This document shows positions 29,395 through 40,710 of a stretch of 64,000 bases of DNA, in pieces (position 1 is the first letter of the stretch; each line of letters begins with the position of its first letter). The position numbers and the translations under genes are program-made. The stretch comes from Gigantopelta aegis (Eukaryota > Mollusca > Gastropoda > Neomphalida > Peltospiridae), in assembly GCF_016097555.1 (NCBI RefSeq), contig NC_054708.1, positions 4,392,796 to 4,456,795 on the forward strand. Direction: 5' to 3'. The notes under the pieces were generated by a model. That model saw only the letters and a program-made list of their open reading frames with translations, made no database searches and was not told the origin of the DNA.

Positions 29395-30322
29395 ACAGCT
29401 CATATATTATTTTTTAATACAAAAGAAATCACCATTGTCAAAATAGCTGTATTATGTTTTGTACCTAAATTAACCCATGTCCTGAAATAATAATTAGAGT
29501 GTTTTCTTGGTTAATTGGTCTTTTCTTTCCGTGGCCTATACCTGTGGTTCCTGATTGGCAGGTGTATATTTAGACGGTCCCCAGACACTATGTCTAGACA
29601 CACTAAAAAGACGTGCCTCTTTTATTAAGATCACAGAGTACTGTGTGATAACCGCATGGATACCCCTCAAATCGTAATGAACATTATCAGCCGTCCTGCT
29701 TTATTTCTGTAAGTAATTCTGTAAAACACTTGATTAAGTAGACTATCCCATCTAAAATCACAAAACTGACCAATTACGTCATCCCAAAGAAATGAAAAAG
29801 TATCACTTGGGTATCGTGAGTGGTCGTTTTTGCTCGAACGTACCCTACCAATAGGCCTAATAATATGCATTTTTTCTTTGGATTTTTTTTTAAAAGAAAA
29901 ATACTACAACTCCATTTCGTTCTATTGATGCAAATTGAAATATATTTTGTTAAATAGTTTATTATATTATCAAGTCATTTATGTTGTTTTACAAGTCAGG
30001 TTGATGAAAGCGAAGCGCCTTGTTGTAAATTTTAGCGTTTATTTACACTGTGCATAGAGAAGATGGACGGAGCTGACGTCACTTCGCCCCAAGCTATACC
30101 ACCGGACGTCACAAAAATAAAACAATATCATGAATATCAATATGGCTGCCCCCAGTTAGCAGAAATAATCATGGGTTTTTTAGTAACTCTAAAATTACGC
30201 ATTTTTCATTTGTTAAACTTTAAAAGTGTCAGTATATGTTGGTGGTCCGGGTATGCATCTTTGCAACACATAAGGCTTTAATGATGATAAGGTTCTCGTT
30301 TGAGTTGACCGTACCTTTAACT
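29395..30322 (-). mobile_element. 1.1-kb TIR element, copy D
   Basis: The reverse complement matches copies A and B from the terminus near 30322 (AAAGGTACGGTCAACTCAAA) through GTGACGTCCGGTGGTATAGC and beyond the GACCGTCTAAATATACACC block. The other terminus is lost near 29395. Confidence 0.78.
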
Positions 30323-31390
30323 TTAAGGCCAACCAACCCAGGGTGAATAGGACTAAGGACGAAACAACACTGAACCAGGGTTAGAAATGGTTTTAGGGCG
30401 AAACGATCCGGAATCATCTCAGATGCAAAAAAATGTATTCACCACAAGACGTTTAGTATAATTATGTTAGCAAACACCACAAAAATATAGTAACTGAGCT
30501 ACTAACTCTCTTTGCCTCGCTTTTGGAAATCGACTGGTTTAGTTTGTAAGTCTGTCGGTTCAACTCGATATTTTCCGGAGTATTTGGAACGCTTCCACAA
30601 AGTACGGATTCTCCCGAGGCATTCGCATTGTTCCGAATATTCTCTAAGTTTCGTCCCCAAAAGATTCTGTTCCATATGATTTCAAACTTTTAATACCCCC
30701 CCCCCCCCCCCCCATGCAAGGCTATCATGACTTCGGAATATACTCATTTGATTTCACAATAAAAATGAATCGAATTGGGGGGGGGGGGGGATACGAAGGG
30801 GGTGGCGACTTTAGGGGGTAGTTAGATCTATAACATTAGATCTATAACATGGCTGTTGTTTTCTTCTTATTTTGTTAATTTTGTCTTTCATTTACATTTT
30901 AATCAGATTTTTTATTTTTATATTTTATTTTATAATTTTAACTACATTAAATTTACTCAGGGTCCAGATTAAATGTTATATACATGTGCATTCCTTTTAC
31001 CTACAAATTAATTTTAAATAATCCAAAAAGAAAACACCTTGAAAAACAAATTAAGGCCGGCCCCTTTTTCTAGGTAGGGTAGGGTTCCTAAAAACACTTC
31101 TCTTTTTTTTTCCTTTTTTTTTTTTTTTCATTGTTTCTTTTCTTCTTCTTCTTCTTCTTCTTCTTCTTTTTCCAGACAATATTTTTTTTACATATTACAT
31201 ATACATTGTAAGGGACATGCCTTTTAAAAATAACACTTGAATTTTAAAAACCCCCCACCTCATTAAGACAATACCTCGCCCTTTATAATGTAAGTTACAT
31301 ACGTGGGCGTTTGGGGGGGGGGGGGGGGAATTAGGACCAAATTCGTAGTGAGGTAAATATGTTACGGAGCAAAGACAGACATGGGTCAGA
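30323..31390. other. Region upstream of TBC1D19
   Basis: Contains a poly-C run (about 30697), poly-G runs (about 30778 and 31313), and a T-rich (CTT)n stretch (31135..31170). The promoter must lie here or further left, but no core element is convincing. A 12-codon upstream reading frame starts at 31381. Confidence 0.5.
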
Positions 31391-31531
31391 ATGACAACGT
31401 ATTACTCGCCGAAATTTGACGATTTTAATTCTGGAGTTTGTACCAGTCTATTACAACTAAAGGGACGCAACTGGTCTTCCTGTGCAACCAAACAAATATT
31501 TTGTTTACAAGTTTGGAACGCAACAATAAAG

Positions 31532-33100
31532 ATGGGAGATGTTCCGTCGGAACAGTATATCCTTGATATTATTCAGGATATCAGGACTTCGAAATTATAT
31601 ACGGACTTACTTAATGCCGCTCATTTTGAAGCAAGCAAGCCTGGGCATAGGATATCGGATCTTAAAAAACAGGTTCATGCTGGTCTCGTGAATTCAGGAT
31701 GGGACAAAAAGCTGCGGAATGCAGTCGCAAAATTCATACAGACGCATCCTCATGTGCAGCATCCATATATTCCACACGAGCACACAAAGGAACCTCTTGT
31801 CCACTTGCGAAAAGCACAACAAGCATGGGAGAAGAAAATACTGAAAAGTTTGAACAGCATGTGCACTGAACTGAGTATTCCCCTTGCCAGAAGGCGTCCT
31901 GAAAGAGATCAAAAAGATATGTCTATGAGATGGACAGAGCTGGGAATCGATGGACCAGATCTCAGTCAGATTCGACCAGTCTATGCTCCAAAAGATTTTT
32001 TAGAAGTTGTCATTGGATTACAGAATCCAAACTTTCAAACGGGAAATGCAAACGGTTTTTTCAATCTGTTGGGGATTGTCCAGATTCCCTTGAAAGTTAG
32101 AGAAATCGACGAACTGCGGATTCAGTACAGTGACATGTCAATCAATCAGTGTCAAACAGGGGTGGACGATTTCGCAGATATACCTTCTGAACTCTTTGAG
32201 AGTGAAAGAGTTAAACTGGGCAAGAAGGTGCTTGCAGCTTGCCATGGGCCTCTTACACAAGAGTATGCAAAGAAGGGCTGTCCCGTCAGCCTGCGAGGTG
32301 ACTTATGGTGTCAGATGCTAGGTATAGAAGTGCAGGACATAGACATTCTCTATTTTGAACAACTCAAGTCATATGTGTTACAGCATGATCTTCTAGTTGA
32401 CAATTTGCTGTACAAAGATGTGAAATTGACGGCTACAAATGATGACCAATATTTTGTCTTTGAAGATTTCCTGTACCAAGTCTTGTTGCCGTTTTCCAGG
32501 GACACTTGGCTCTTAAATCACTTCAACTACACGAGTTCCCTTCCACCGAAGTCCTATATTTGGGGTAAACTTGGTGTGGAAGAATTTGCCGTTGTGTATC
32601 CTCCCAATGGGGTTATTCCATTCCATGGTTTTGTCATGTATGTAGCCCCACTGTGCTATCTCTACAGAGAACCGGTGAAGCTGTATTATGTGTTCAGAGA
32701 AATGTATTCACAGTACTTTTTTCGCCTACACAGCATTTCCTCCCATCCCCAGGGAATCGTTGCTCTTAGTCAGATGTTTGAAATCTTGCTTCAGAATGAT
32801 GAACCAGAAATGTTCTACCATCTCAGAAGTATTGGTTGCCAGCCACTGAAGATCGCATTCAAGTGGCTCATGCGAGCCTTCTCGGGCTTCCTTTCCAGTG
32901 ACCAAGTGCTTCTTCTCTGGGATAGAGTGTTGGCATATAACTCGCTAGAAATCCTACCCGTTTTGGCTGTGGCTATATTTTCGTTTCGCAAGACGAATCT
33001 GATGAAGGTGACGACATTCAGTGCTGCTGAAGCTGTCCTTGCAGACCTAACAACTCTCCAAGTGGTTCCTCTTATTCAGCTAGGGCTGTTCTCCCAGTGA
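31532..33100 (+). CDS. TBC1D19: TBC1D19, TBC/RabGAP-fold protein, single exon
   Basis: An uninterrupted 522-residue frame closely matches vertebrate TBC1D19 (526 aa) end to end: ILKSLNSMCTELSIPLARRR, RPVYAPKDFLEVV, QHDLLVDNLLYKDVKLTA, PPNGVIPFHGFVMYVAPLC, FFRLHSISSHPQGIV and LLLWDRVLAYNSLEILPV. The N-terminal half is helical; the TBC domain occupies roughly residues 245 to 470. The catalytic glutamine finger (YxQG) is replaced by FHG and the arginine finger is not evident, as in the vertebrate protein, so classic GAP activity is doubtful. I chose the ATG at 31532 (AAGATGG, strong context), which matches the family length; an in-frame ATG at 31391 would add 47 residues without homology. The human gene has many introns, so the single exon suggests a retrocopy or intron loss. 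No frame damage is seen. Confidence 0.95.
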   Translation: MGDVPSEQYILDIIQDIRTSKLYTDLLNAAHFEASKPGHRISDLKKQVHAGLVNSGWDKKLRNAVAKFIQTHPHVQHPYIPHEHTKEPLVHLRKAQQAWEKKILKSLNSMCTELSIPLARRRPERDQKDMSMRWTELGIDGPDLSQIRPVYAPKDFLEVVIGLQNPNFQTGNANGFFNLLGIVQIPLKVREIDELRIQYSDMSINQCQTGVDDFADIPSELFESERVKLGKKVLAACHGPLTQEYAKKGCPVSLRGDLWCQMLGIEVQDIDILYFEQLKSYVLQHDLLVDNLLYKDVKLTATNDDQYFVFEDFLYQVLLPFSRDTWLLNHFNYTSSLPPKSYIWGKLGVEEFAVVYPPNGVIPFHGFVMYVAPLCYLYREPVKLYYVFREMYSQYFFRLHSISSHPQGIVALSQMFEILLQNDEPEMFYHLRSIGCQPLKIAFKWLMRAFSGFLSSDQVLLLWDRVLAYNSLEILPVLAVAIFSFRKTNLMKVTTFSAAEAVLADLTTLQVVPLIQLGLFSQ

Positions 33101-33215
33101 AAGTACTTTGCATGTGTATTACTATTACTGCAAGCTGACAAATACACACATACATGTATTTATAAGTATACAACATGTGTTTTGTGGTGCTCACATTGGA
33201 TTTCTATATATATAT

Positions 33216-33545
33216 ATATTGGTGATTTCCCAAGAAATTAGGCAAAGACTTTTGTGGCATTTTCGGGGCACTTGTTTTTCATTAAAAATACACAAAAATT
33301 AAATGAATAAACATTAATGTAATTTATGTGCTAAGCAGCTTGCTTTAATAAATGAATGGCAAAAGATATAAAAGGCATATTTTATTAATTAATAATACCT
33401 TTTTGGGTGTTTTATAAAGGCAATTTTTGAATTAATTAGTGCTTGTTTAATCTCAGGGCAGCATGGTACTAATTATGGTAAGATGGTGCTATACTATTGA
33501 GGCATGGTGCTCCACCATGCTAAAACAAGCTAGGGAAAACACTAT
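33216..33545 (-). mobile_element. MITE in TBC1D19 3' region
   Basis: The ends TTGGTGATTTCCCAAG and CTAGGGAAAACACTA are imperfect inverted repeats. The same element lies at 40338..40728 in the opposite orientation. It supplies AATAAA hexamers (for example 33306..33311) that may end TBC1D19 transcripts. Confidence 0.7.
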
Positions 33546-34079
33546 ATATGAAGCTGCTTTTTCTGAAGTCTCCAGACAAAATCAATAATTTGGGATAATT
33601 AGTTTAGTTGACACAGCTACAGATGACAGTTTCACTATATAAATGTTTCAATTATGAACTCATTATGCACAATGCCTTGTTGTATCAACGTGTATACCTG
33701 TAGGTATGTAGGTGAACAGCAGTTTAAAATAAAATATAATATTCAGCATTCATTTATTTTATTCTGTTTTTGACTCACGTCTCATTGATTTACCTAGGAC
33801 ATGCGGTAAGGGCTGTGCCTAACCTAAAATGTTGAGACACAAACATCAGCTGGACACGTCAATATTGTTTGATTGTTTTTCTTATAGCTTTCCGAAGTAG
33901 CCTAATTAATATAAATAATTCAAGTCAGTTTGACGATTACTTGTTTGCGGAACTTGAGGGTGTACGTGTATTGATGTAAGATGCAGTATACATGTCCACT
34001 GTATATAGTTACACGATGGGTTTGGGTGTGCATCATTCTAAATATAATAACAGGAATGGACTTACGTTTATGTAGCAAG
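33546..34079. other. Intergenic, no gene seen
   Basis: Unremarkable AT-rich sequence between the MITE and the next SINE. Confidence 0.45.
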
Positions 34080-34312
34080 TATTGACCCCATTTCTCACTC
34101 CAGCCAGTGCAACATGACTGGTACATCAAAGGCTGTGGTATGTGCTATCATGTCAATGGGATGGTGCTGCTAATTGAAAAGAGTAGCTCATGAAGTGGCG
34201 ACAGCGGGTTTCCTCCCTCAATATCTGTTTGGTCCTTAGCCATATGTCCGACGCCATATAACCGTAAATAAAATGTGTTGAGTGTGTCGTTAAATAAACC
34301 ATTTCATTCCTT
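34080..34312 (+). mobile_element. SINE, head missing, with typical tail
   Basis: Includes GAAGTGGCGACAGCGGGTTT and the tail ATATCTGTTTGGTCCTTAGC, ending GTCGTTAAATAAACCATTTC. This is the subfamily whose tail is amplified at 53071..55490. Confidence 0.85.
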
Positions 34313-34819
34313 CCAATTATTGACCCCAGTCAAATGAAGTCTCGCTACAAACCCCCGAATAATATACACGTAGCTTTTTCTTTCGTTTAAATTTATTTTC
34401 ATGTTTATATCCAATTACGGTGTAAGCATGCTGTCCTGGGCACACGTCTCAGCTATCTGTCTAGGGCAGTGGTTTAGTCGTTAAATCTCGCTCTGGATGG
34501 GAGCAGGCCTCCACCAGTCCAAAATACTGACTCGCGGGTCAAACTCGACCCGGACCCGAGTACCCACCACTTGCGCTAGATGATGGTGAGATTAAAGAAT
34601 AATGTTAAATAACATGCATCTTAATTCCAGCACTGAACATGAATGCCAAATCATGCCATTGTATTGCATTTAGAAACCGGTTTATATGTTCAATGTTGTG
34701 ATGGATGGATTGTCAGTTTAAAAAGAGAAACTAGCGCATGATCTTATAATTATTGTGTAACCTATATCGTTGATTATCTACTGCTGAAATTATTGTCCTA
34801 CATTGTCCAATGTATTATA

Positions 34820-36309
34820 TACTCTTCAAAAGAAGAAACGCAAAACCACATTGTCGTAACATTTGGAGAATTGATTTAATTATTGAATGGTGAGTCCGAT
34901 AATTACCAAATGTTGCAGGATTGTTCACAATTCACTCTAGTCCATTGTGAGTAAGTGATAGGACACACCACCAATGTCAAGGTCATCTGGAGTCAATACC
35001 GGGTGTGGCCTCCGCGTGTGTTGACAACTGCCTGGCACCGCCTGCCCATTGAAGCAACCAGAGTACGGATGACGTCCCGGGGGATGGTGGCCCACTCGGC
35101 CTGCAAGGCTGCTGCCAGCTCGGGCAGGGTCTGGGCTGTGGCTGTCGGAGGCGTCGGTCCAACTCGTCCCATAGATTCTCAATTGGGTTCAAATCCGGTG
35201 ATTTCGATGGCCAAGGAAGGACATTAATGTTGTTGTTCTGTAGGAAAGCCGTTGTGAGACGTGCTGTGTGAGGCCTGGCGTTGTCATGTTGGAACACTGC
35301 GTTGGCGTTGGCCATAACTGGAACGGTGTGTGGCCGGAGGATCTGGTCAATGTAGCCCTGTGCATTCAGGTTGCCCTGCACGTGGACCAGGTCAGTTCTG
35401 CCAGTGTGTGAGATGGCTGCCCACACCATGACACTACCCCTGCCGAATCTGTCCACTTCTGCACGCAGTTTGCCGCATAACGTTCACCACGACGCCTATA
35501 CACGCGACATCTTCCATCATGACGTCGGAGCAGAAATCGGGACTCGTCACTGAACCACACCTGTCTCCATCGCAGTTGAGGCCATTGCCGATGAATCTGG
35601 CACCACTGCAGTCGGAGTCGACGGTGTTGTGGTGTTAAGATGACACCTCGAACTGGACGTCTGGCACGAATTCCTACCTCACGTAGGCGGTTCCGTACGG
35701 TCTGGTCGGATATCCTGCGCAAACCTGGTATTGCTGCGGCTGTGGAGGTGGCAGTAGTCAATCATTCCCGAAGGTGGCGTACCCGGATGTAGCGGTCCTG
35801 CCCGGGGGTAGTGACCCGTGGTCGACCGGATCTAGGGAGGTCACGTGTTGGTCCATGTTGCTGGTAACGGTCCCACAGTCTGGAGATGGTGCTTGGGGAC
35901 ACATGGAATGCCCTGGCAACGGCCGTTCTGGATTCGCCTGCGTCTAGTCGGCCGATGGCATTGTTTCTCTGCGGTTCACTGAGACGTGGCATGTCCTGGA
36001 TTGTCAACTGTCGGCCAGATACAGAGGCCAGGCAAGCGAACACCCTGCACTTTTATACTGTCGGTGTTCATGTTGCACGTGCAGACAACGCACGTGCAGT
36101 GGTGACATGGTTTGCACGTGGCTGCGTTTTTGCGAATATTCACATTTTGGAACTTTATTGTACAGTAGCTGCGTTTTATCGAATGTAACCGTGGGAATGT
36201 GTTTGGGACATGCAATGACCTTATATTCACAAAGCATGAACCGGTAGGAAACATAAAATCGGAGTTATAACCCATTTGTACCCTTTTGCGTTTCTTTTTT
36301 TGAAGAGTA
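34820..36309 (-). mobile_element. Tc1-like DNA transposon, second lineage
   Basis: Inverted ends TACTCTTCAAAAGAAG with GAAACGCAAAA are flanked by TA. The length is 1.49 kb. The ends differ from the copy at 7348..8837, so it is a separate Tc1-like family. Confidence 0.93.
34993..36043 (-). pseudogene. Tc1-like DD34E transposase with three frameshifts
   Basis: The minus strand encodes a helix-turn-helix domain (LSEPQRNNAIGRLDAGES, then FHVSPSTISRLWDRY), the GRPRVT hook, a catalytic D in WFSDESRFL (about 35545), a D in FQHDNARPH (about 35290) and the E of NPIENLWDELDRR (about 35180), 34 residues after the second D. The reading frame changes near 35765, near 35465 and near 35130; the expected C-terminus (QAVVNTRGGHTRY) follows in the shifted frame and stops at 34993. 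No large piece is missing, unlike the copy at 7348..8837. Confidence 0.92.
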
Positions 36310-36384
36310 TAGTTGAGCATTGTATTCCACCTTGTACGGGTACTCGAGAAATGTGAACGGATTCGAGTATTGCTAGACGACCGT

Positions 36385-36490
36385 GCCCGAGTACTCGTCG
36401 TGGAGACCCTAGTTGGAAGCCGGTACCGGGCTGCGAACCCAGTACCTACCAGCCTTATGTCCGATGGATTAACCACGACACCACCGAGGA
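36385..36490 (-). repeat. tRNA-like SINE head, fragment
   Basis: Reverse complement TCGTGGTTAATCCATCGG followed by GGTACTGGGTTCGCAGCC has A- and B-box-like motifs. It is the same head as at 62480..62540. I do not regard it as a functional tRNA gene. Confidence 0.65.
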
Positions 36491-36965
36491 TTTGCTCTTC
36501 GTGTGGAATAGTGTTAACTGATGTTAAAAGTGAAATACAATTTGCACATCTACCGTACCATTAAAATATAAAAATACCCGATCTGACTAGAGGTTACCGC
36601 ACTTAATGGTGACTCGAGTTATAATACTTTAATGAACGTTTATCGAAAAATCACAATGACGTTTCAAACTGGATTATAGGCTGTTATATAGTAGCCGTCC
36701 AAGAACTGGACCACTACGTGTCGCCACTTGTCCGCAAGATCGTCGGTTATAATATGCGTGGACGATTGGACACTACTACACACAACTGTACTGTACAGTT
36801 GTGTGTACATGCTGTGAAAATCACTGGAAGACGAGCAGCATCGGTGGGTGGTTGAAACTCCTTGCTTGAGCAAACTGGACCCCTATACATTTCGGTCAAC
36901 ACAGTCTTCGGTCCACCCCAGTCTTCAGATCTAGAAGTTGTGCACAAATTGTGCATTCAAAAACA

Positions 36966-36966
<1 letters not shown>

Positions 36967-37002
<36 letters not shown>
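36967..37002. repeat. (CT)n microsatellite
   Basis: About 18 CT dinucleotides. Confidence 0.95.
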
Positions 37003-37006
<4 letters not shown>

Positions 37007-37172
37007 CATTCATCTGATTGGGTTTTCTTCATGTGCTTTCAACTGTCTGTGGGAAAGTGAATATATAAAAGATCCCTTGCTACTAATGGGAAAATGTAGC
37101 GGGTTTGACATCCAATAGCAGATGATTAATAAATTAGTGTGCTCTAGTTGTGTCGTTTAACAAAGCAAACTT
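37003..37172 (+). mobile_element. SINE fragment
   Basis: TATAAAAGATCCCTTGCTAC and the tail TAGTTGTGTCGTTTAACAAA. The head is absent. Confidence 0.75.
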
Positions 37173-37571
37173 TCTATAGTCCGTCGTATCCTACCAATGT
37201 TTTTTGTGTTTTTTTCGGGGGGGGGGGGAGGGGGGGGTAAATAATTTCAGTTTGTTTTGACGTAAGAAAAAAGTAAAAGTGTTTTGGAAATTAAAAAAAA
37301 AAACCCAAAATTTTGTGCAATTTAGAAAACAATCGGTTCCGAATTAAATAATTTGTAGTAAATTCCATTTTATTAAAAAGGCTTTCCGTGCGGTCGCCTA
37401 ATAAGATGCGATGGGTTCTTCTCAAATGGAGTAATATTGCTGTCAGGAATAACCTATGTGGCAGCAGCGAGTTTCCTATCGACCAAGACTTCTGTCTGGC
37501 TGTACTGATAGGCCTACGAAGCTAGCACAGATATAAATTATAATAATACCAGTTTTATTAGAAAATATTAA

Positions 37572-38047
37572 CCCTTTAATGCCCGTGACAAAACTAGCAT
37601 GAATTCAGGTAAAATATTGGTTTGTGAATAAACATAGCATCATTTAAAAACACGTTTGAGTATATTTGAAATAAATATTTATTTTTTATTTGTTTTTAAA
37701 TGTACTCATATGAGTACATAGGGCTGTACTCGTATGAGTACAAAAGTAATTATTACATCAGATTTTAAAAATATTTGTTGCAATCAGAGAAAAAAACATC
37801 AAATTCATTTAACACACCATTATAACAATGTAGCAGATCTATAAGTGCAGAGAAAAGACTACAAGATAAACATGCTGCCGTAGGTGCTTATTGTACTCAA
37901 ATATAAGTTCAAGTAAACTCAGGCGCGGATTTAGTGGGGGCCCCAAGGGGCCCGGGCCCCCCTATTTTTGGGGTCAATTTTTTTTTTTTTTAACTATAGC
38001 ATACACTAGAGTGGAATTACACAAAAATGCACTTATTTCCCGCCCTC

Positions 38048-38079
<32 letters not shown>

Positions 38080-38240
38080 TTTAAAAATCCTGGATCCGCG
38101 CCTGAAACTGTACTCATTTTGAGTATATTAGACATATATGGAAATTCCCAGTACTTATTTATTAGAAATATTTCATTTTTGCAAATAGTGTTTGTGCTTA
38201 TAAAGTATGCACTCATTTGAGTACACTGGGCTTTAAAGGG
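37572..38240. mobile_element. piggyBac-like MITE (TTAA-flanked)
   Basis: The termini CCCTTTAATGCCC and GGGCTTTAAAGGG are inverted repeats immediately flanked by TTAA (37568..37571 and 38241..38244). TTAA duplication is the piggyBac signature. The interior has palindromes such as GTACTCATATGAGTAC repeated several times. It carries a nested MITE at 37920..38104 and ends 0.1 kb upstream of the OSTC start codon. No transposase. Confidence 0.85.
37920..38104. mobile_element. Nested 185-bp MITE, CAGGCGCGGAT termini
   Basis: The ends CAGGCGCGGAT and ATCCGCGCCTG are perfect inverted repeats, with AAACT on both sides (37915..37919 and 38105..38109). It contains long G and C runs. The termini resemble widespread hAT MITEs (CAGGGGCGGATC), but those make 8-bp duplications, so the superfamily stays open. 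Confidence 0.82.
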
Positions 38241-38351
38241 TTAACATTATCGGCAACGAGAATTGATTTTGACTAAGAGAACATACATTTTTCTACATCA
38301 AGGGAAATAACTCTTTATGTCACTCTTACTTCCGTTGCCACATTTCACATC

Positions 38352-40666
38352 ATGGAGGCGGTCTATGGAATTCCATTCAGTGTTTTAGAGTGCCCAAATT
38401 TGAAACTGAAAAAACCGTCATGGTTAAAACAACCTTCAGCAATGTTTATGTTTGCTATGGTTTTATTTTCTTACTTTTTGGTGACTGGAGGCAAGTTAAT
38501 AATATATACTGAGGGCGATGTTTGTTGATCTTGTTGTGGTAGAACTTATTGTCCGAACCAAATTGTTAACAACTACGAAAAATTACTCTCCTACCTTTAA
38601 TTGCCGTTAAATTTCCTCCAAAGTTTGTCCAGACACAAATCTTGAAAAAACCATTACAATGACACAGATTCCACATACCAGATGATAACCATGTCACCTA
38701 TATCGACTTCGCTGAGAGTGCATAGGGAAAAAAGCATGTAATTTTGTATCAGCTGCCATTTTGACTTTTTATGGAATATTCTCGGAACCGGCGTGACGTC
38801 ACACGGCCTAGTTACCGATCATCCGGGTCTTTGGGGGTGAAGCAAAGCCTTAGTGATTACTGGTTTACATAGAATAAAGTTATCATATTAACTTTTTACA
38901 TGCCTTACATATTGTCATTTATTTTCTGTAGCTAACACATAGTTGCAATACATCTTATGAGTATTATAACAGCTTGGGTTGCCATATAAGAGAAACGAAC
39001 AACGGGAATCTGAATTAGTATAATCTATATTTAGTACCGATGTCTTTTCATGTACTTTGAATGTCGAGAGAACAGGGCAGGTTGGGCAGAATATAATTTT
39101 TGTTGATGCAATGTTAATTATAAATTTTAACCTGTGGGCTACAAAATATATAATTTGTATTTATAATAAAATTTGTATGCATGATCAAGTTGATTATTTT
39201 TATGATTTAATAATTATTTTATTTCCAAATAATATGTAATAATTAAACAATGGCAAAGTTGTTACTTTACAAGTTCAAAATTACAATAGTATTATTGTCA
39301 TATCTTATTATATAGATGTATTGGCAACAGTATAATGTTCCACTGAATACATTATTTTATTCTTAAAACAAAATACAGTGTCTTGAAATAATGAAATGAT
39401 TTTGTTTTTACAGATTGCTAAATTACCACATGATGTTGCCCTTCCTTACCGGTTGAATGCCGGCAACAAAAAATAGCAATAATAAAATATAGCCATCCTC
39501 AGACCTTGACATCTAGGGGGAGCAATATCTCTCTCTACTTACCCATCACACCTGAGATTAGTTTCAAGGAGAATAATATATAGTTTCCTTTGGCATGTGA
39601 ATTTATATACATGTATCAATATGGTAATATTTTAAATTGCCCCCCATAAACTACATTAGGGAGCAAATAATCAGTTCCCTCAGTTATTTTCATGTCGAGG
39701 TCTACAACCTAATAAAACATAAGTGTTACCTCGTCGAACAAACATGCAAATGTTTTAATAATAGGGTTTAACCTGGTATATTTAGAAATAAAATACAAAA
39801 ACTTACCTGAGTAAATAATGGTTAATATATATATATATGTATAATATTGGTGTTGTTTTATATCTAGTCACAATGGATATTGCAGATATTTTCTTGTTCA
39901 GTCTTGTGCTGTATTGGAATTGTTATTGCAGTTCAGTTTAAGTAATATCTACAAAACTAATTTTTAATAGTATACAGCTGGAGAAAGGAGCCTCATGTAG
40001 ATGCACTTATGTAGCATATTCAAGGAAAATATATGATTGAGATAGTTAAATGCTATATTCTCCATGTCAAACAGTGTTTTCAAAATGGAAAACAAATATC
40101 AGATATGGCAGTTGACCATTCATTTTATTGCAGGTAATTTCTAAAGCAGATTACACACACAAACACACACACACACACACTGAACTGTAGAATACCATGA
40201 AACTACATATATATGTAAAAAGGTAAGTCCTCTTAACTTGAACAAGTAAAATTTACAAATGTACCACAACCACCAAATTACATTGATCCACAATAGAATA
40301 GATTTTTATGTATTTTTAGATTTATGTATATGTATGTGTAGTGTTTTCCCTAGCGTGTTTTAGCACGGTGCAGCACCATGCCTCAATAGTCTAGCACCAT
40401 CTGGCCTTAATCAGCACCATGCTGCCCTGAGATTAAATAAGCCTTTTTCACTAATTAATTCTAAAATTGCCTTTATAAAACACCCAAAAAGGTATTATTA
40501 ATTCATAAAATATGCCTTTTACATCTTTTGCCATTTATTTATTAAAGCAAGCACATAAATTACCATAATGTTTATTTCAATTAATTTTTGTGTATTTTTA
40601 ATGAAAAAAGTGCCCCGAAAATGGTGAAAATGCCCCAAAAGTGTTTGGTCTACAATATATACATAC

Positions 40667-40710
<44 letters not shown>

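Noticed and set aside
31391-31531. Upstream in-frame start for TBC1D19 adding 47 residues
   Set aside because: The added residues have no family homology, and the ATG at 31532 has a better context and matches the family length.
38352-38500. Extension of OSTC exon 1 to a GT donor further downstream
   Set aside because: The next GT after 38490 would add residues absent from the highly conserved family and shift the frame; the GC donor gives an exact join.
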